DNA of 64,000 nucleotides from Candidatus Sulfotelmatobacter sp. Its GTDB lineage: Bacteria > Acidobacteriota > Terriglobia > Terriglobales > Acidobacteriaceae. Below the pieces are notes generated by a model that was given only the letters and a program-made list of their open reading frames with translations, was not told where the DNA came from and did not search any database. The DNA lies in the NCBI GenBank assembly GCA_036500765.1, contig DASYBM010000001.1, forward strand, positions 124,001 to 188,000. The letters run 5' to 3'. A program made the translations under genes and the position numbers. How positions within the stretch are numbered: position 1 is the first letter of the stretch; each line of letters begins with the position of its first letter. Positions 8,777 through 17,911 of the stretch are shown here, piece after piece.

Positions 8777-11700
8777 CTATTCCTCGTCGCCTTGCGCTTC
8801 GTCGTACCCCAGAGCCGCTTCCACTTCGACCTCAGGAATTTTCGCGTCACGCAGCTGACGATTGAGCGCGGGCAAATCTGAGCTCTTGAATTCATTCCAT
8901 TTCTTCAGCACATCGGCGCTCTCCTGTTCGGTCGACGAAATTGCCTCTACCTGGGAAGTCGTAGGCTCGGCATCCACCTTCCACACTTCCTGATACAGCG
9001 TGCTGGCGTTGCCGTTGACGCGGCTAAGAGTTACCTCTGGCGTCGGCGGAGCGAACAATCCCCCCGCACCGCCGAGAAGACTGTCCAGTTTTTTTCGGTT
9101 CGCTTCGACGGCGTCCTTCGTCGAATTTGCCTGCGCCGACAGCTTGTCCAGTTGCGCGCGAATCGATCCGCCCTGCTGCATCGCGTGTGAGGTTTCATTC
9201 ATGAGGGAAGCCAGGCGGGTTTCGGCATTAAACTTCTTCTCGAGGGCTGCGGTCGAGACTTTGACGCGGGGGTCCATCTTGATAATCAGCGGTTCGCTGA
9301 AAGTTTTTCCATCGACGGTGAGTTTCACCGTATACGCTCCAGGTAAAACGGTCGGGCCCAACGGATAGCGCGGCGTGTTATGCGGAATCGCAGCGATCGG
9401 ATAGTCGTGGTGCACCGCAGCCGGCGGGGTAGCGTGCAATCCCCAGACGAATCGATGCATTCCCGCGGCGGTTGAAAGTTGCCGTGGCGGTCGCACCCAG
9501 TACCGCGGTATCAGTTGCTTCTGCAATTCTTCTTCGGAGATATCGGGCTTATCCGTATTGGAAAAGCGCCGCATGAGATGGCCTTGCGCGTCCATTATTT
9601 CGAGCGTGACCGATCCTCCAGCGACGGACGCCTCGTCCGTTCCGCCGGGGCAAAGCCCAGCGGCCGCCGGCAAGTAGTAATCGATCACTGCGCCATCCGG
9701 CGGATTGGCCGCCGCCGGCTCGTCGGGCGGAAGCGGCGTGTCGGTATTGGTATCGCGCTGCACCCGATAGGCGGCCACCGGAGCAAGCAGGTGCACTCGG
9801 TTCGTCATCGCCGCAGTAGCCTGACGCAGCGGTTCGATGTCGTCGAGAATCCAGAACGCGCGGCCGTGCGTGGCCACGATCAGGTCGTTCTCGTGAATCC
9901 ACAGGTCGCGCATCGAAGTGTGTGGCAGATTCAATTGCAGCGACTGCCAGTGATCGCCGTCGTCGAACGAAACCCACACAGCATTTTCCGTTCCGGCAAA
10001 CAACAGGCCCTTGCGAACGGGATCCTCGCGCACCGTGTCGCAGGGACCGAAGTCGGGCAGGCCGGTAGTAATCAGCTTCCAGGTCTTACCGCTGTCATGC
10101 GTCCGGTAGACATAAGGATGGGCGTCGTCGATGCGGAACCGGCTGACCGACGCATAGGCAGTCTCGTTGTCAAAATGCGACGCCGAGATTTGCGTGACCT
10201 TGCTCCAGGCAGTCAGCTCGGGCGGCGTGATGTTGCTCCAGTTCTTGCCGCCGTCACGCGTGATCCAGATCTGGCCATCGTCAGTGCCCGCCCACAAATC
10301 GTTCAGGTTCTTAAACGACGGCGCCAGCGCATAGATAACGCCACGTCGCTTCTCCGCACCCGTGGGCGCCATTGCTCCAACACTGGCCGGAATGCCCGGA
10401 CTTTCGCGAGTCAAATCCGGGCTGATCGTCTGCCAGGAATTTCCGCCGTCCGCCGTCACGAACAGCACGTTGCTGGCGAAATAGAGCACGTGTGGATCCA
10501 CCGGAGAAAACATCAGCGGCTCGGTGCGGTCGGTGCGGTACTTGGAATTGCGCAGCGGAATCGGCGTCACGTTCTGCACTTCGCCGGTCGACCAGTGAAA
10601 TTTGGAAACTTCCGTTCGCCCGCCGCCATAGACCACGTCAGCATCGAGCGGGTCCGGAGCGACATATCCATACTCGATCACCCCCACCGGATGCCAGTCG
10701 CGGAATGTAATCGCGCCGTCATTGCCGCGGCTGGAAATGCACACCGAGCCGCTCTCCTGCTGCCCCCCGCAGACGCGATAGGGGAACGCGTTGTCGGTGA
10801 TCGCATGATAGATCTGTGCCGTCGGCTGGTTGTACCACGAACTCCAACTCTCGCCGCCATTCACCGTGACGATCGCGCCCTGATCGCTGACAATCAGAAT
10901 AATATTGCCGTTGTTGGGATTGATCCAAAGATTCTGGTAATCGTCGCCGCCCGGCGCGCCGCGGAAACCCGACCACGTCTTTCCTCCGTCGGTCGACCGC
11001 ATGGTCACCGTGCTGACCACGATCACGATGTCGGGATTTTTCGGATCGACCTTGGGAATCGAAAGATCGCCCCCGCCGATGCGGCCCGCCGGCCGCGGAT
11101 CGTCCGTGATCTGCGCCCACGAGTCGCCCGCGTCGTCGGAGCGGTAAACGCTTAGTTTTCCCGAAGCCTGTGAGAGCGTGGCGTAGAGCCGCCGCGGATT
11201 GCTGGGCGCAATTGCCACGTAAATCTGCGACAAATCCTGCGGCAATCCATTGGTCAGCGCATGCCAGGTGCTGCCGCCGTCGGTAGACTTGAAAAGCCCG
11301 CCGCCCGTGCCATTAACAAGGTTGCCGTCCTCCCACGGCCCTTCGCGCGCCTGCCACATCGAGGCATACACCACATCGGGATTCGAGGGATCGATCTGAA
11401 CATCGGACCCGCCGGTATTTTCGTCCTTGGAAATTACTTTCTGCCAGTTTTGACCGCCGTCGGTCGAGCGATAAATCCCGCGCTCCTCGCTCGGTCCATA
11501 CGGATGGCCAAGTACAGCCGCAAACAGGCGATTCGGATCGCGCGGATCGACGGCGAGCGCCGGAATCTGTTGTCCATCTCTCAGGCCCAGATGCGTCCAG
11601 CTCTTGCCCGCGTCGGTGGATTTGTAAATGCCGTTGCCCACAGAAAGGTCGGGCCGATGCAATCCCTCGCCGCTGCCCACATAAATAATGTTGGGATCGG

Positions 11701-12013
11701 AAGGTGCGACCGCAATCGCGCCGATCGACTGCGAAGATTCGTGATCGAAAATCGGATTCCAGGTGCGCCCGTAGTCGTCCGTTTTCCACACGCCGCCATT
11801 CACCTGCCCGACATAAAAAACGTTAGGCTGGCTGGGAACGCCCGCCGCGGCGCGCGTGCGCCCCCCACGAAAGGGCCCGATCATCCGCCAATGCAATTCC
11901 TGATAAGTATTCTCGGCAACCTGTGCCCAGGTTATAGCTGTGAAAGTGAAAACTGCGCCCAGCACAAAGAGATGAAAGACAAGCAGACGAAGGACTACCC
12001 AGAATCGGATCAC
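8777..12013 (-). CDS. sortilin/VPS10-type BNR-repeat secreted protein
   Basis: About 1078 residues starting with GTG at 12013, supported by GAGGGG a few bases upstream; the open frame to 12187 is non-coding extension. The N-terminus (VIRFWVVLRLLVFHLF...) is a signal peptide cut at TWAQ. The first ~750 residues are Asp-box (BNR) repeats typical of sortilin/VPS10-like propellers: STDAGKSWTHLG, STDGGQNWQKVI, STDGGSTWHAL, TADGGNSWQTI, TRDGGKNWSNI, THDSGKTWKLI. The C-terminal third has a FIVWGLHATP-like Fn3/Ig segment (GAYTVKLTVDGKTFSEPLII) followed by a helical, coiled-coil-like end. Such proteins are abundant in Acidobacteria and are annotated as WD40/YVTN/BNR-like glycosyl hydrolases, without proven substrates. 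Confidence 0.87.
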   Translation of the reverse strand: MIRFWVVLRLLVFHLFVLGAVFTFTAITWAQVAENTYQELHWRMIGPFRGGRTRAAAGVPSQPNVFYVGQVNGGVWKTDDYGRTWNPIFDHESSQSIGAIAVAPSDPNIIYVGSGEGLHRPDLSVGNGIYKSTDAGKSWTHLGLRDGQQIPALAVDPRDPNRLFAAVLGHPYGPSEERGIYRSTDGGQNWQKVISKDENTGGSDVQIDPSNPDVVYASMWQAREGPWEDGNLVNGTGGGLFKSTDGGSTWHALTNGLPQDLSQIYVAIAPSNPRRLYATLSQASGKLSVYRSDDAGDSWAQITDDPRPAGRIGGGDLSIPKVDPKNPDIVIVVSTVTMRSTDGGKTWSGFRGAPGGDDYQNLWINPNNGNIILIVSDQGAIVTVNGGESWSSWYNQPTAQIYHAITDNAFPYRVCGGQQESGSVCISSRGNDGAITFRDWHPVGVIEYGYVAPDPLDADVVYGGGRTEVSKFHWSTGEVQNVTPIPLRNSKYRTDRTEPLMFSPVDPHVLYFASNVLFVTADGGNSWQTISPDLTRESPGIPASVGAMAPTGAEKRRGVIYALAPSFKNLNDLWAGTDDGQIWITRDGGKNWSNITPPELTAWSKVTQISASHFDNETAYASVSRFRIDDAHPYVYRTHDSGKTWKLITTGLPDFGPCDTVREDPVRKGLLFAGTENAVWVSFDDGDHWQSLQLNLPHTSMRDLWIHENDLIVATHGRAFWILDDIEPLRQATAAMTNRVHLLAPVAAYRVQRDTNTDTPLPPDEPAAANPPDGAVIDYYLPAAAGLCPGGTDEASVAGGSVTLEIMDAQGHLMRRFSNTDKPDISEEELQKQLIPRYWVRPPRQLSTAAGMHRFVWGLHATPPAAVHHDYPIAAIPHNTPRYPLGPTVLPGAYTVKLTVDGKTFSEPLIIKMDPRVKVSTAALEKKFNAETRLASLMNETSHAMQQGGSIRAQLDKLSAQANSTKDAVEANRKKLDSLLGGAGGLFAPPTPEVTLSRVNGNASTLYQEVWKVDAEPTTSQVEAISSTEQESADVLKKWNEFKSSDLPALNRQLRDAKIPEVEVEAALGYDEAQGDEE

Positions 12014-12087
12014 GTACGCCCCCCTCAGAAACGGCAAACGAGCAAGGATAAACCAAAACCGCAGTAACCGCTGCTTCTGTGGCGTGG

Positions 12088-12128
12088 GGACAGCCGCCCC
12101 CGGCTGTCCAGTCGAGCGAAGCTCGACT
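12088..12128. repeat. two adjacent perfect hairpins in the divergent promoter region
   Basis: GGACAGCCG / CGGCTGTCC (12088-12096 and 12101-12109, loop CCCC) is followed without a gap by AGTCGAGC / GCTCGACT (12110-12117 and 12121-12128, loop GAA). Both arms are perfect. They lie between the start of the BNR gene and the start of the trehalase gene. They look like an extragenic palindromic repeat; a regulatory role is possible but unproven. Confidence 0.7.
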
Positions 12129-12212
12129 TGCCTTCGCTGGAATCGACCCGTCTGCCAGATTTGTATGGAAGCAGTCCGCCCCCGCATTTATGATGGCGGG
12201 GCTTTCCTTCTC

Positions 12213-13970
12213 ATGCTTATCTCGAAAACACGTCGCAGTTTTCAATTTCTTGCCTTCCGCTGTTCCGTTGTCGCGCTCCTCCTCATTGGAGCGATGCCGA
12301 GCCGCGCACTAGAATCTTCCGCCCCTGAAAGCAAAGGCCTCCAGCCGATTCTCGCCTACATTTCCACCGCCTGGGACACACTCACCCGATCCATGACCGA
12401 TTGCGCCACGCTGGTCGATCCCAAAATAAGCGTCGCTCCGGTGCTGTATCTCCCCAAGAACTTTCCCGAGCCGGCGGCCGTGCAGAAGCTGGCGACGGAT
12501 TGCCACGTCCGCGTCGAACATCTTCCCATTGAAATCCACCGCCTCGGCGACATCGATACTTCTACATTCCAACCGCAAGGCCTGCTCTATCTCGAAAATA
12601 AGTACGTAGTTCCCGGTGGCCGTTTCAACGAGATGTACGGTTGGGACAGCTATTTCATCGTTCGCGGGCTTCTGCGAGCCGGCCGCGTGCAACTGGCGCG
12701 CGGCATGGTCGATAACTTCTTCTTCGAGATCGAACACTACGGCGCCATGCTCAACGCCAATCGCACCTACTATCTGACGCGCTCGCAGCCTCCCTTTCTC
12801 AGCTCAATGTTCGTCGATGTCTACCAGGCGATGCCCAGAGACAAGCCAGATGTCCCGTGGTTACAGCGCGCCTATGCAGACCTCAATAAAGATTACGAGA
12901 TGTGGACCCGCGATCCCCATCTGGCCGGCCAGACCGGCCTCTCGCGCTACTACGACTTTGGCGAAGGCCCGCCCGCCGAGGCCGTGCAGGACGAATCCGG
13001 TTTCTACCGCAAAGCCGCGCAGTATTTCTTTTTGCATCCGGCGGTAGCAGACGATTATGTGGTCGAACTGCGCCCCGGCTCCGGCCCGCTCGCTTCCCGC
13101 GAAACCGTCACGAAGCAGGCCGTCGCGGGTGCTATCTATTCCCTGGACGTGTGCGATGTGTCTTCGACCATGGCGTCCCCCGAATGCGAGAGTCCGAAGC
13201 AATTCCGCCTCAGCGCGGACTACTACAAGGGCGACCGTTCCATGCGCGAGTCCGGCTTCGATGTCAGCTTTCGCTTCGGCCCCTTCGGCGCAGCCACGCA
13301 TCACTACGCTCCCGTGTGTTTGAACAGCCTTCTTTATAAGACCGAAAAAGATTTAGAGCAGATCAGCCTCTGGCTCGGCCACGCCGAAGATGCGAAGAAG
13401 TGGCACCAGCGCGCCGAAGCGCGCAAGAAACTTATCAACAAACATCTTTGGAACGCCGAGCAAGGCCTCTTCTTCGATTTCAATTTCGAGACCAAGCGTA
13501 TGTCGACCTATCAATATGCGTCCACGTTTTATCCGCTGTGGGCCGGGCTCGCCACTCCCGAGCAGGCCAAGGCCGTGGCCGGCAACCTGAAAATCTTCGA
13601 GCGCCCCGGCGGTATTCCCATGAGCACGTATGACAGCGGCGCGCAGTGGGATTTGCCCTACGGCTGGGGCAACATCGAAATGCTGGCCATCGAAGGCCTG
13701 CGGCGCTATGGCTACAACGCCGACGCCGACCGCGTCTCCTACGAATTTCTCTCGACCGTCGCCGAAAATTTCCGCCGCGACGGCAACATCCGCGAGAAAT
13801 ACAACGTGGTCACGCGCTCCTCCGAAGCCCACGTCGAACTCGGCTACGAAATGAATGTCGTCGGATTCGGTTGGACCAACGCCGCCTTCCTTGAACTCCT
13901 GCACGCCCTGCCCAAAGAAATGGTCGACCGCCTGGCGAAAGAGCAAGACCAGCCGCTGGCGGCGAAATGA
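12213..13970 (+). CDS. treA: periplasmic alpha,alpha-trehalase (GH37)
   Basis: About 585 residues. Hydrolyses trehalose to two glucose molecules. The first trehalase signature is clear, PGGRFNEMYGWDSY (residues 134-147), as is the second, QWDLPYGWGNIEML, and the late family motif NVVTRSSEAHVELGYEMN followed by GFGWTNAAFLEL. The ATG at 12213 opens a signal peptide (FRCSVVALLLIGAMPSRA), so the enzyme is exported, as is E. coli TreA; the frame open further upstream covers the hairpin repeats and is not coding. The signature 2 has GWGN where GWAP is usual. It is divergent from the BNR gene. Role: use of external trehalose or osmolyte turnover. Confidence 0.93.
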   Translation: MLISKTRRSFQFLAFRCSVVALLLIGAMPSRALESSAPESKGLQPILAYISTAWDTLTRSMTDCATLVDPKISVAPVLYLPKNFPEPAAVQKLATDCHVRVEHLPIEIHRLGDIDTSTFQPQGLLYLENKYVVPGGRFNEMYGWDSYFIVRGLLRAGRVQLARGMVDNFFFEIEHYGAMLNANRTYYLTRSQPPFLSSMFVDVYQAMPRDKPDVPWLQRAYADLNKDYEMWTRDPHLAGQTGLSRYYDFGEGPPAEAVQDESGFYRKAAQYFFLHPAVADDYVVELRPGSGPLASRETVTKQAVAGAIYSLDVCDVSSTMASPECESPKQFRLSADYYKGDRSMRESGFDVSFRFGPFGAATHHYAPVCLNSLLYKTEKDLEQISLWLGHAEDAKKWHQRAEARKKLINKHLWNAEQGLFFDFNFETKRMSTYQYASTFYPLWAGLATPEQAKAVAGNLKIFERPGGIPMSTYDSGAQWDLPYGWGNIEMLAIEGLRRYGYNADADRVSYEFLSTVAENFRRDGNIREKYNVVTRSSEAHVELGYEMNVVGFGWTNAAFLELLHALPKEMVDRLAKEQDQPLAAK

Positions 13971-14404
13971 GGTCACGCGCAGCCTTTCGGCCTGGGAATC
14001 TCGAATGCGGGTTGCCCCACTCTTCCCGCGTTCTGTGCGGGAGGGTGGGCCGCCACGAACTTCGGAAGCATTCTAGTTACTCTCACCCCTCCCACCCTGT
14101 CTCCGCAAAGTGCGCGGAGACAAGGGCGGGGCAACCGTGATTCGCAGTTCCGACGCAGCCAAATAAAGTCAAGTCCACTTTAGTAGGCATTGAATGCCCA
14201 CGAAAGTAGACGTTTCTTCCACAGCCTAACCAACTCAAAACAAACCACCGCGAAAATGCCTCTCAACAGAATCAATCACTTGAGGCCCGCAATTCCGTCC
14301 TTTTCCACAGTGTTCCCGCAGGAACACTTTCATGTTCGTGCCCGCGTTGACGCCTCGGCGCATCCGCCCTAAGATGAGAATTCCGGCGAAAAATTGCACT
14401 GTCA
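13971..14404. repeat. gene-free region with nested hairpin repeat and a perfect palindrome
   Basis: Bases 14009-14140 form a repeat element: outer arms GGTTGCCCC and GGGGCAACC enclose two hairpins, CTTCCCGC/GCGGGAG and CCCTGTCTCCGC/GCGGAGACAAGGG, the latter with loop AAAGTGC. A related hairpin with the same CGCAAAGTGCGCG centre is at 62632-62669. At 14310-14327 GTGTTCC and GGAACAC flank CGCA in a perfect palindrome; the same word recurs at 62417-62433. The remaining part holds nothing recognisable. Confidence 0.6.
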
Positions 14405-14469
14405 ATGAGCATGATCAACCTGAAATGATCAACCTGAAATGATCAACCACGCATGATCAATCTCACATG
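14405..14469 (+). repeat. five-copy 14-bp tandem repeat forming an ATGA-linked micro-ORF ladder
   Basis: ATGATCAA begins at 14411, 14425, 14439, 14453 and 14467, an exact 14-base period. Each of the first four copies reads as a five-codon ORF (MINLK, MINLK, MINHA, MINLT) whose TGA overlaps the next ATG as ATGA. The fifth ATG is the start of the kinase gene. An extra in-frame ATG at 14405 could lengthen the first micro-ORF. No strong ribosome-binding site lies directly before the kinase ATG, since the bases there belong to the repeat. The TGATCA palindrome also recurs in every copy. Confidence 0.9.
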
Positions 14470-17181
14470 ATCAACCAGACCATCTCGCACTATCGCATTA
14501 CCGGCCGCGTGGGCAGCGGCGGGATGGGCGTGGTGTATGAAGCGGAAGACTTGAACCTGGGACGCAAGGTCGCGCTGAAATTTCTACCGCCGCAACTGTC
14601 GCGCGATCAGAATGCGCTCGACCGCTTTCTGCTGGAGGCGCGGACCGCCTCAGCCTTGAACCATCCCAACATCTGCACCATCTACGCGGTCGAAAAGAGT
14701 GGCGACGGCGACGACGCGCAGTCGTTCATCGCCATGGAGCTGCTCGAAGGCCAGAATCTCGACTACAAACTCGCGTCCGGCCCCATGCCAATCGGCCCGT
14801 TGCTCGATGTAGCGATTCAACTCGCCGATGCACTCGACGCCGCCCACGCCAAGGGCATCCTCCATCGCGACATCAAGCCCGCCAACATTTTTCTGACGCA
14901 GCGCGGCGTCAAGGTGCTCGACTTCGGTCTGGCCAAGCTGATGCGTCCAGATTTGCAGATGAGCAGCGGCGCCACACAGGATTCACCCAGCCCGCACCTG
15001 ACCAGTCCAGGCGCGACCGTTGGCACGATCGCGTATATGTCGCCCGAGCAGGCCCGCGGCGAAGAACTCGACACCCGCACCGATTTGTTTTCGCTGGGCA
15101 CAGTCCTCTATCAGATGGCGACCGGAAAGTTGCCCTTTACAGGCGCCACGTCCGCAGTGGTCTTCCACGCGATTCTTGAACTTGATCCCACGCCGCCCGT
15201 GCAACTGAATGCGGCGCTGCCGCCCAAACTACAGGAGATTATCGAGAAGCTTCTGGACAAAGATCGCGACCTGCGCTACCAGTCCGCCGCCGACCTGCGC
15301 GGCGATCTGAAGCGCCTGAAACGCGACGTCGAATCGGCGAGAAAAATGGCGAGCGCGACCACGACTTCGGCCTCGGTGGCTATGCCCGCGAACGTTCTCT
15401 CCAGCTCCGGCTCGCCAACTACAAAAGCGAGTGGCGCGACTGATGTGGCGGCGCCCAGGCAATCGAATACTCGTCGCTGGATTCTGCCGGGCGTAGTGGT
15501 GTTGCTCGCGCTCGTAGTGATTGGCGACCGGGTCCGCGCCTTCTTAGGACATCGCACTCAGGCATTTCAAAATTTCTCAGTCGTCAAGGTGACGGATTCG
15601 GGGACCGCCGCCATGGTAGCGATCTCGCCCGATGGAAAATATCTGCTCACGCTGATGCGGGAGAACGGACTGGCCAGCCTTCAGTTGCGGAATGTGCCGA
15701 CCAACAGCGTAACCCAGGTGCAGCCGCCGGCAGATGTGCAGTACAACGGGCTGCGTTTTGCGCCGGACGGAAACTATTTTTATTTTGTGCGCAGCGATCC
15801 GGGCAATGACGAGTTGAGATTCCTGTATCGAGCCCCGTTGTTGGGAGGAACGCCCGAAAAGCTGGCCGAGGATGTGGACTCGAATGTGACGTTCTCGCCG
15901 GACGGGCGCCAAGTCGCGTTCATGCGGTACGACAATCCCAATCCGGGCGAGTATGAGTTGCTTACCAAAGATCTCCAGAGCGGCGCGGAGAAGGCGCTGG
16001 TGAAGGGCTCGGAAAAGCAATCGCTAAATTTACCGGCCTGGTCACCGGATGGAAAGACAATCATGTGCTACGTCTTGCAGCCGGAGGGTGGGCTGACAGG
16101 ATTCGATTTAGTGGATGCACAGAGCGGGCAACGGAAGGTCTTTGCACGCAGCGAAAATGTGATCATGAGTCCGGAGTGGCTGCCCGACGGCAGCGGCGTG
16201 CTGGCACTCGACCGGGACGCGAGTTCGAATTACCGGCGAAGCCAGGTGGTGCGTTTTTCCTATCCGGACGGTGCGATGTCCGCAGTGACGCGGGATGCCA
16301 GTGATTATTCCTGGATCAGCTTGGCCAGTAGTGCTTCCGTACTGGCGGCGGTGGCAAGCGAGCAGCACTGGGATCTGGAGTTGCTGGTTCCGGGCGGAGA
16401 GGCGAAAGCGGTTACCAAGGCACGGGAAGGAATGGCCCTGTCATGGACGCCGGACGGAAAGCTGATGGTAGACCGCGACAATCGGGTGCAGGTAGTGAAT
16501 CTCGAGACCGGAACGAAAGCGATTTTTGGAATTGATCCAGGAGTGCCGGAGTTCGAACCAAGGGCTTGCCGCGATGGGCAACTGCTGTACGCCGGCTACT
16601 CGGCGCTGAACAAACAAGTCGGCATTTGGAAGATGGATGCTACCGGAGAAAATCCAAAGAAGCTGACTGGCGGGCAGATGGACTACGCGCCGGAGTGCTC
16701 GCCGGATTTGCGCTGGGCCTATTATCGCGACGTGACCACAAACCTATTGATGCGCGTGCCGCTGCAAGGCGGGACGCCGCAAAAAGTTTCCGAGCTTCCG
16801 ATGGAGTGGCCATACGACATTTCTCCAGATGGGGCAAGTGCGCTCTTAACAACCGTGAGTCATGCCGAGGGACACAAGGAGCGAGCGGTCGAAGTGGCCT
16901 TGGAGAATGGACAGGCGAAGCGGGAGATCGTGCTCCAGAAGCCGCATACCGGCAGAATCCAATATTCGCTGGATGGGAAGGCGATCGAATACGGTGTACG
17001 GGAGAACGGCGTAGACAACATCTGGCGGCAACCCCTGGATGGGGCTGGGGGGCGATGGGAAACCGAGTTCAAGGCTGAACACATTGGTTCGTTTCAGTGG
17101 TCGCCGGACGGGAAAAGATTAGCGATGGTGCGGGGACATACCGACTCCGACGTGGTGCTGATGCGCGACGCGCAGCCGTGA
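14467..17181 (+). CDS. membrane Ser/Thr protein kinase with extracytoplasmic PD40/TolB-like propeller
   Basis: 904 residues. Kinase domain at 10-285: glycine loop VGSGGMGVVYEAE (15-), ATP lysine K38 in VALKFL, catalytic HRDIKPANI (133-141), DFGLAK (152-157), activation segment ending GTIAYMSPEQARGEE. A Ser/Thr/Ala/Pro-rich linker leads to one membrane helix at about 338-352 (WILPGVVVLLALVVIG). The rest is a WD40-like PD40 propeller with repeated ISPDGKYLL, FAPDGNYFY, FSPDGRQVAF, WSPDGKTI, WTPDGKLM and WSPDGKRLAM units. This is the PknB-type receptor layout very common in Acidobacteria. The start lies in the fifth copy of the 14-bp ladder; expression may depend on it. Ligand and targets are unknown. 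Confidence 0.92.
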   Translation: MINQTISHYRITGRVGSGGMGVVYEAEDLNLGRKVALKFLPPQLSRDQNALDRFLLEARTASALNHPNICTIYAVEKSGDGDDAQSFIAMELLEGQNLDYKLASGPMPIGPLLDVAIQLADALDAAHAKGILHRDIKPANIFLTQRGVKVLDFGLAKLMRPDLQMSSGATQDSPSPHLTSPGATVGTIAYMSPEQARGEELDTRTDLFSLGTVLYQMATGKLPFTGATSAVVFHAILELDPTPPVQLNAALPPKLQEIIEKLLDKDRDLRYQSAADLRGDLKRLKRDVESARKMASATTTSASVAMPANVLSSSGSPTTKASGATDVAAPRQSNTRRWILPGVVVLLALVVIGDRVRAFLGHRTQAFQNFSVVKVTDSGTAAMVAISPDGKYLLTLMRENGLASLQLRNVPTNSVTQVQPPADVQYNGLRFAPDGNYFYFVRSDPGNDELRFLYRAPLLGGTPEKLAEDVDSNVTFSPDGRQVAFMRYDNPNPGEYELLTKDLQSGAEKALVKGSEKQSLNLPAWSPDGKTIMCYVLQPEGGLTGFDLVDAQSGQRKVFARSENVIMSPEWLPDGSGVLALDRDASSNYRRSQVVRFSYPDGAMSAVTRDASDYSWISLASSASVLAAVASEQHWDLELLVPGGEAKAVTKAREGMALSWTPDGKLMVDRDNRVQVVNLETGTKAIFGIDPGVPEFEPRACRDGQLLYAGYSALNKQVGIWKMDATGENPKKLTGGQMDYAPECSPDLRWAYYRDVTTNLLMRVPLQGGTPQKVSELPMEWPYDISPDGASALLTTVSHAEGHKERAVEVALENGQAKREIVLQKPHTGRIQYSLDGKAIEYGVRENGVDNIWRQPLDGAGGRWETEFKAEHIGSFQWSPDGKRLAMVRGHTDSDVVLMRDAQP

Positions 17182-17198
17182 GCTTCATGGAGTCGTGC

Positions 17199-17234
17199 GG
17201 AAAAAACACTAAGGGCGGCCACTGCTGGCCGCCC
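17199..17234 (-). terminator. rho-independent terminator of the cold-shock gene
   Basis: Perfect 8-bp stem GGGCGGCC (17213-17220) / GGCCGCCC (17227-17234), loop of six. On the minus strand it is followed by TTAGTG and six T (the A run at 17201-17206), the usual form of an intrinsic terminator after csp. It is also placed to stop transcription from the convergent kinase gene. Confidence 0.82.
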
Positions 17235-17265
17235 CTGGTATCGAATTGTGACGAGCGAAGCGGTT

Positions 17266-17466
17266 TTACGCGCCCTTAACGTTTTCAGCTTGCCAGCCCT
17301 TGGGGCCTTTGACCACGTCAAACTGCACTTGCTGACCTTCTTGCAGGCTGCGGAAGCCGCTGGCCTGAATGGCGGAGAAATGCACAAAGACATCCTCGCC
17401 GTTCTGGCGGCTGATAAAACCGTAGCCCTTGGCGTCGTTAAACCACTTCACTGTTCCTGTTTCCAT
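17266..17466 (-). CDS. csp: cold-shock protein, CspA family
   Basis: 66 residues, the usual length. The OB-fold RNA-binding protein acts as an RNA chaperone in the cytoplasm. RNP1 (KGYGFI) and RNP2 (DVFVHF) are intact, and the start [11 protein letters not shown] and end [10 protein letters not shown] are canonical. AAGGAA lies about a dozen bases before the ATG. The 5' region to 17722 is gene-free, fitting the long leader typical of csp mRNAs. Whether it is cold-induced cannot be told from the sequence. Confidence 0.96.
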   Translation of the reverse strand: METGTVKWFNDAKGYGFISRQNGEDVFVHFSAIQASGFRSLQEGQQVQFDVVKGPKGWQAENVKGA

Positions 17467-17911
17467 GATGGTGCTTATTCCTTTGTTGTTGATGTAGCGC
17501 TGAATCTTTCAGGATTCTCTTGCAGGCAGGTCACACGCTGGGTTGAGCGGAGATGCTTGTACTGCGAAGGAACTCTAAAGTCAAACGCAGTCAAATTGTA
17601 AAGAAAGTGCCCTGAAATAGCTACATATTTGCTGCGGGCTATGGGTAAACAATTGAGGGGGAAGATGTTATGTGGGCCTTGCTCGGGACTAGGAAGCTTG
17701 CTGTGTCTTCTTATTTGAGGCGTCATCCCGAAGCACGGCGCTCTTCAGCCGTGCGAGGGATCTCGCGTGAATCTCCACGAAAGGTTGGCGATGGGCGCGA
17801 GATTCCTCGCTTCGCCTGAAAAACGGCTCCGCTCGGAATGACGCCTACGGGTGATGCGTGCGAACAACGGCACGACTTGCGACCTTTGGGGAAACCATTC
17901 ATCATCTAAGG
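17467..17911. other. intergenic region: csp leader and a GTCATCCCGA...GGAATGACG repeat
   Basis: 445 bases between the divergent csp and TlpA-like genes. 17467-17700 is relatively AT-rich and should hold the csp leader and promoter. 17721-17843 is an extragenic repeat whose ends CGTCATCCCGA and CTCGGAATGACG are inverted; inside are GCACGGC/GCCGTGC and further palindromic pieces. It belongs to the family also seen at 3983-4071, 44642-44708 and 62730-62777. Confidence 0.55.

Noticed and set aside
9479-11155. 558-codon open frame on the plus strand
   Set aside because: It is antisense to the well-supported BNR propeller gene and its protein shows only Arg/His/Val-rich shadow composition.
17723-17905. 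60-codon minus-strand frame
   Set aside because: It is made of the extragenic repeat and reads only repeat-derived words.
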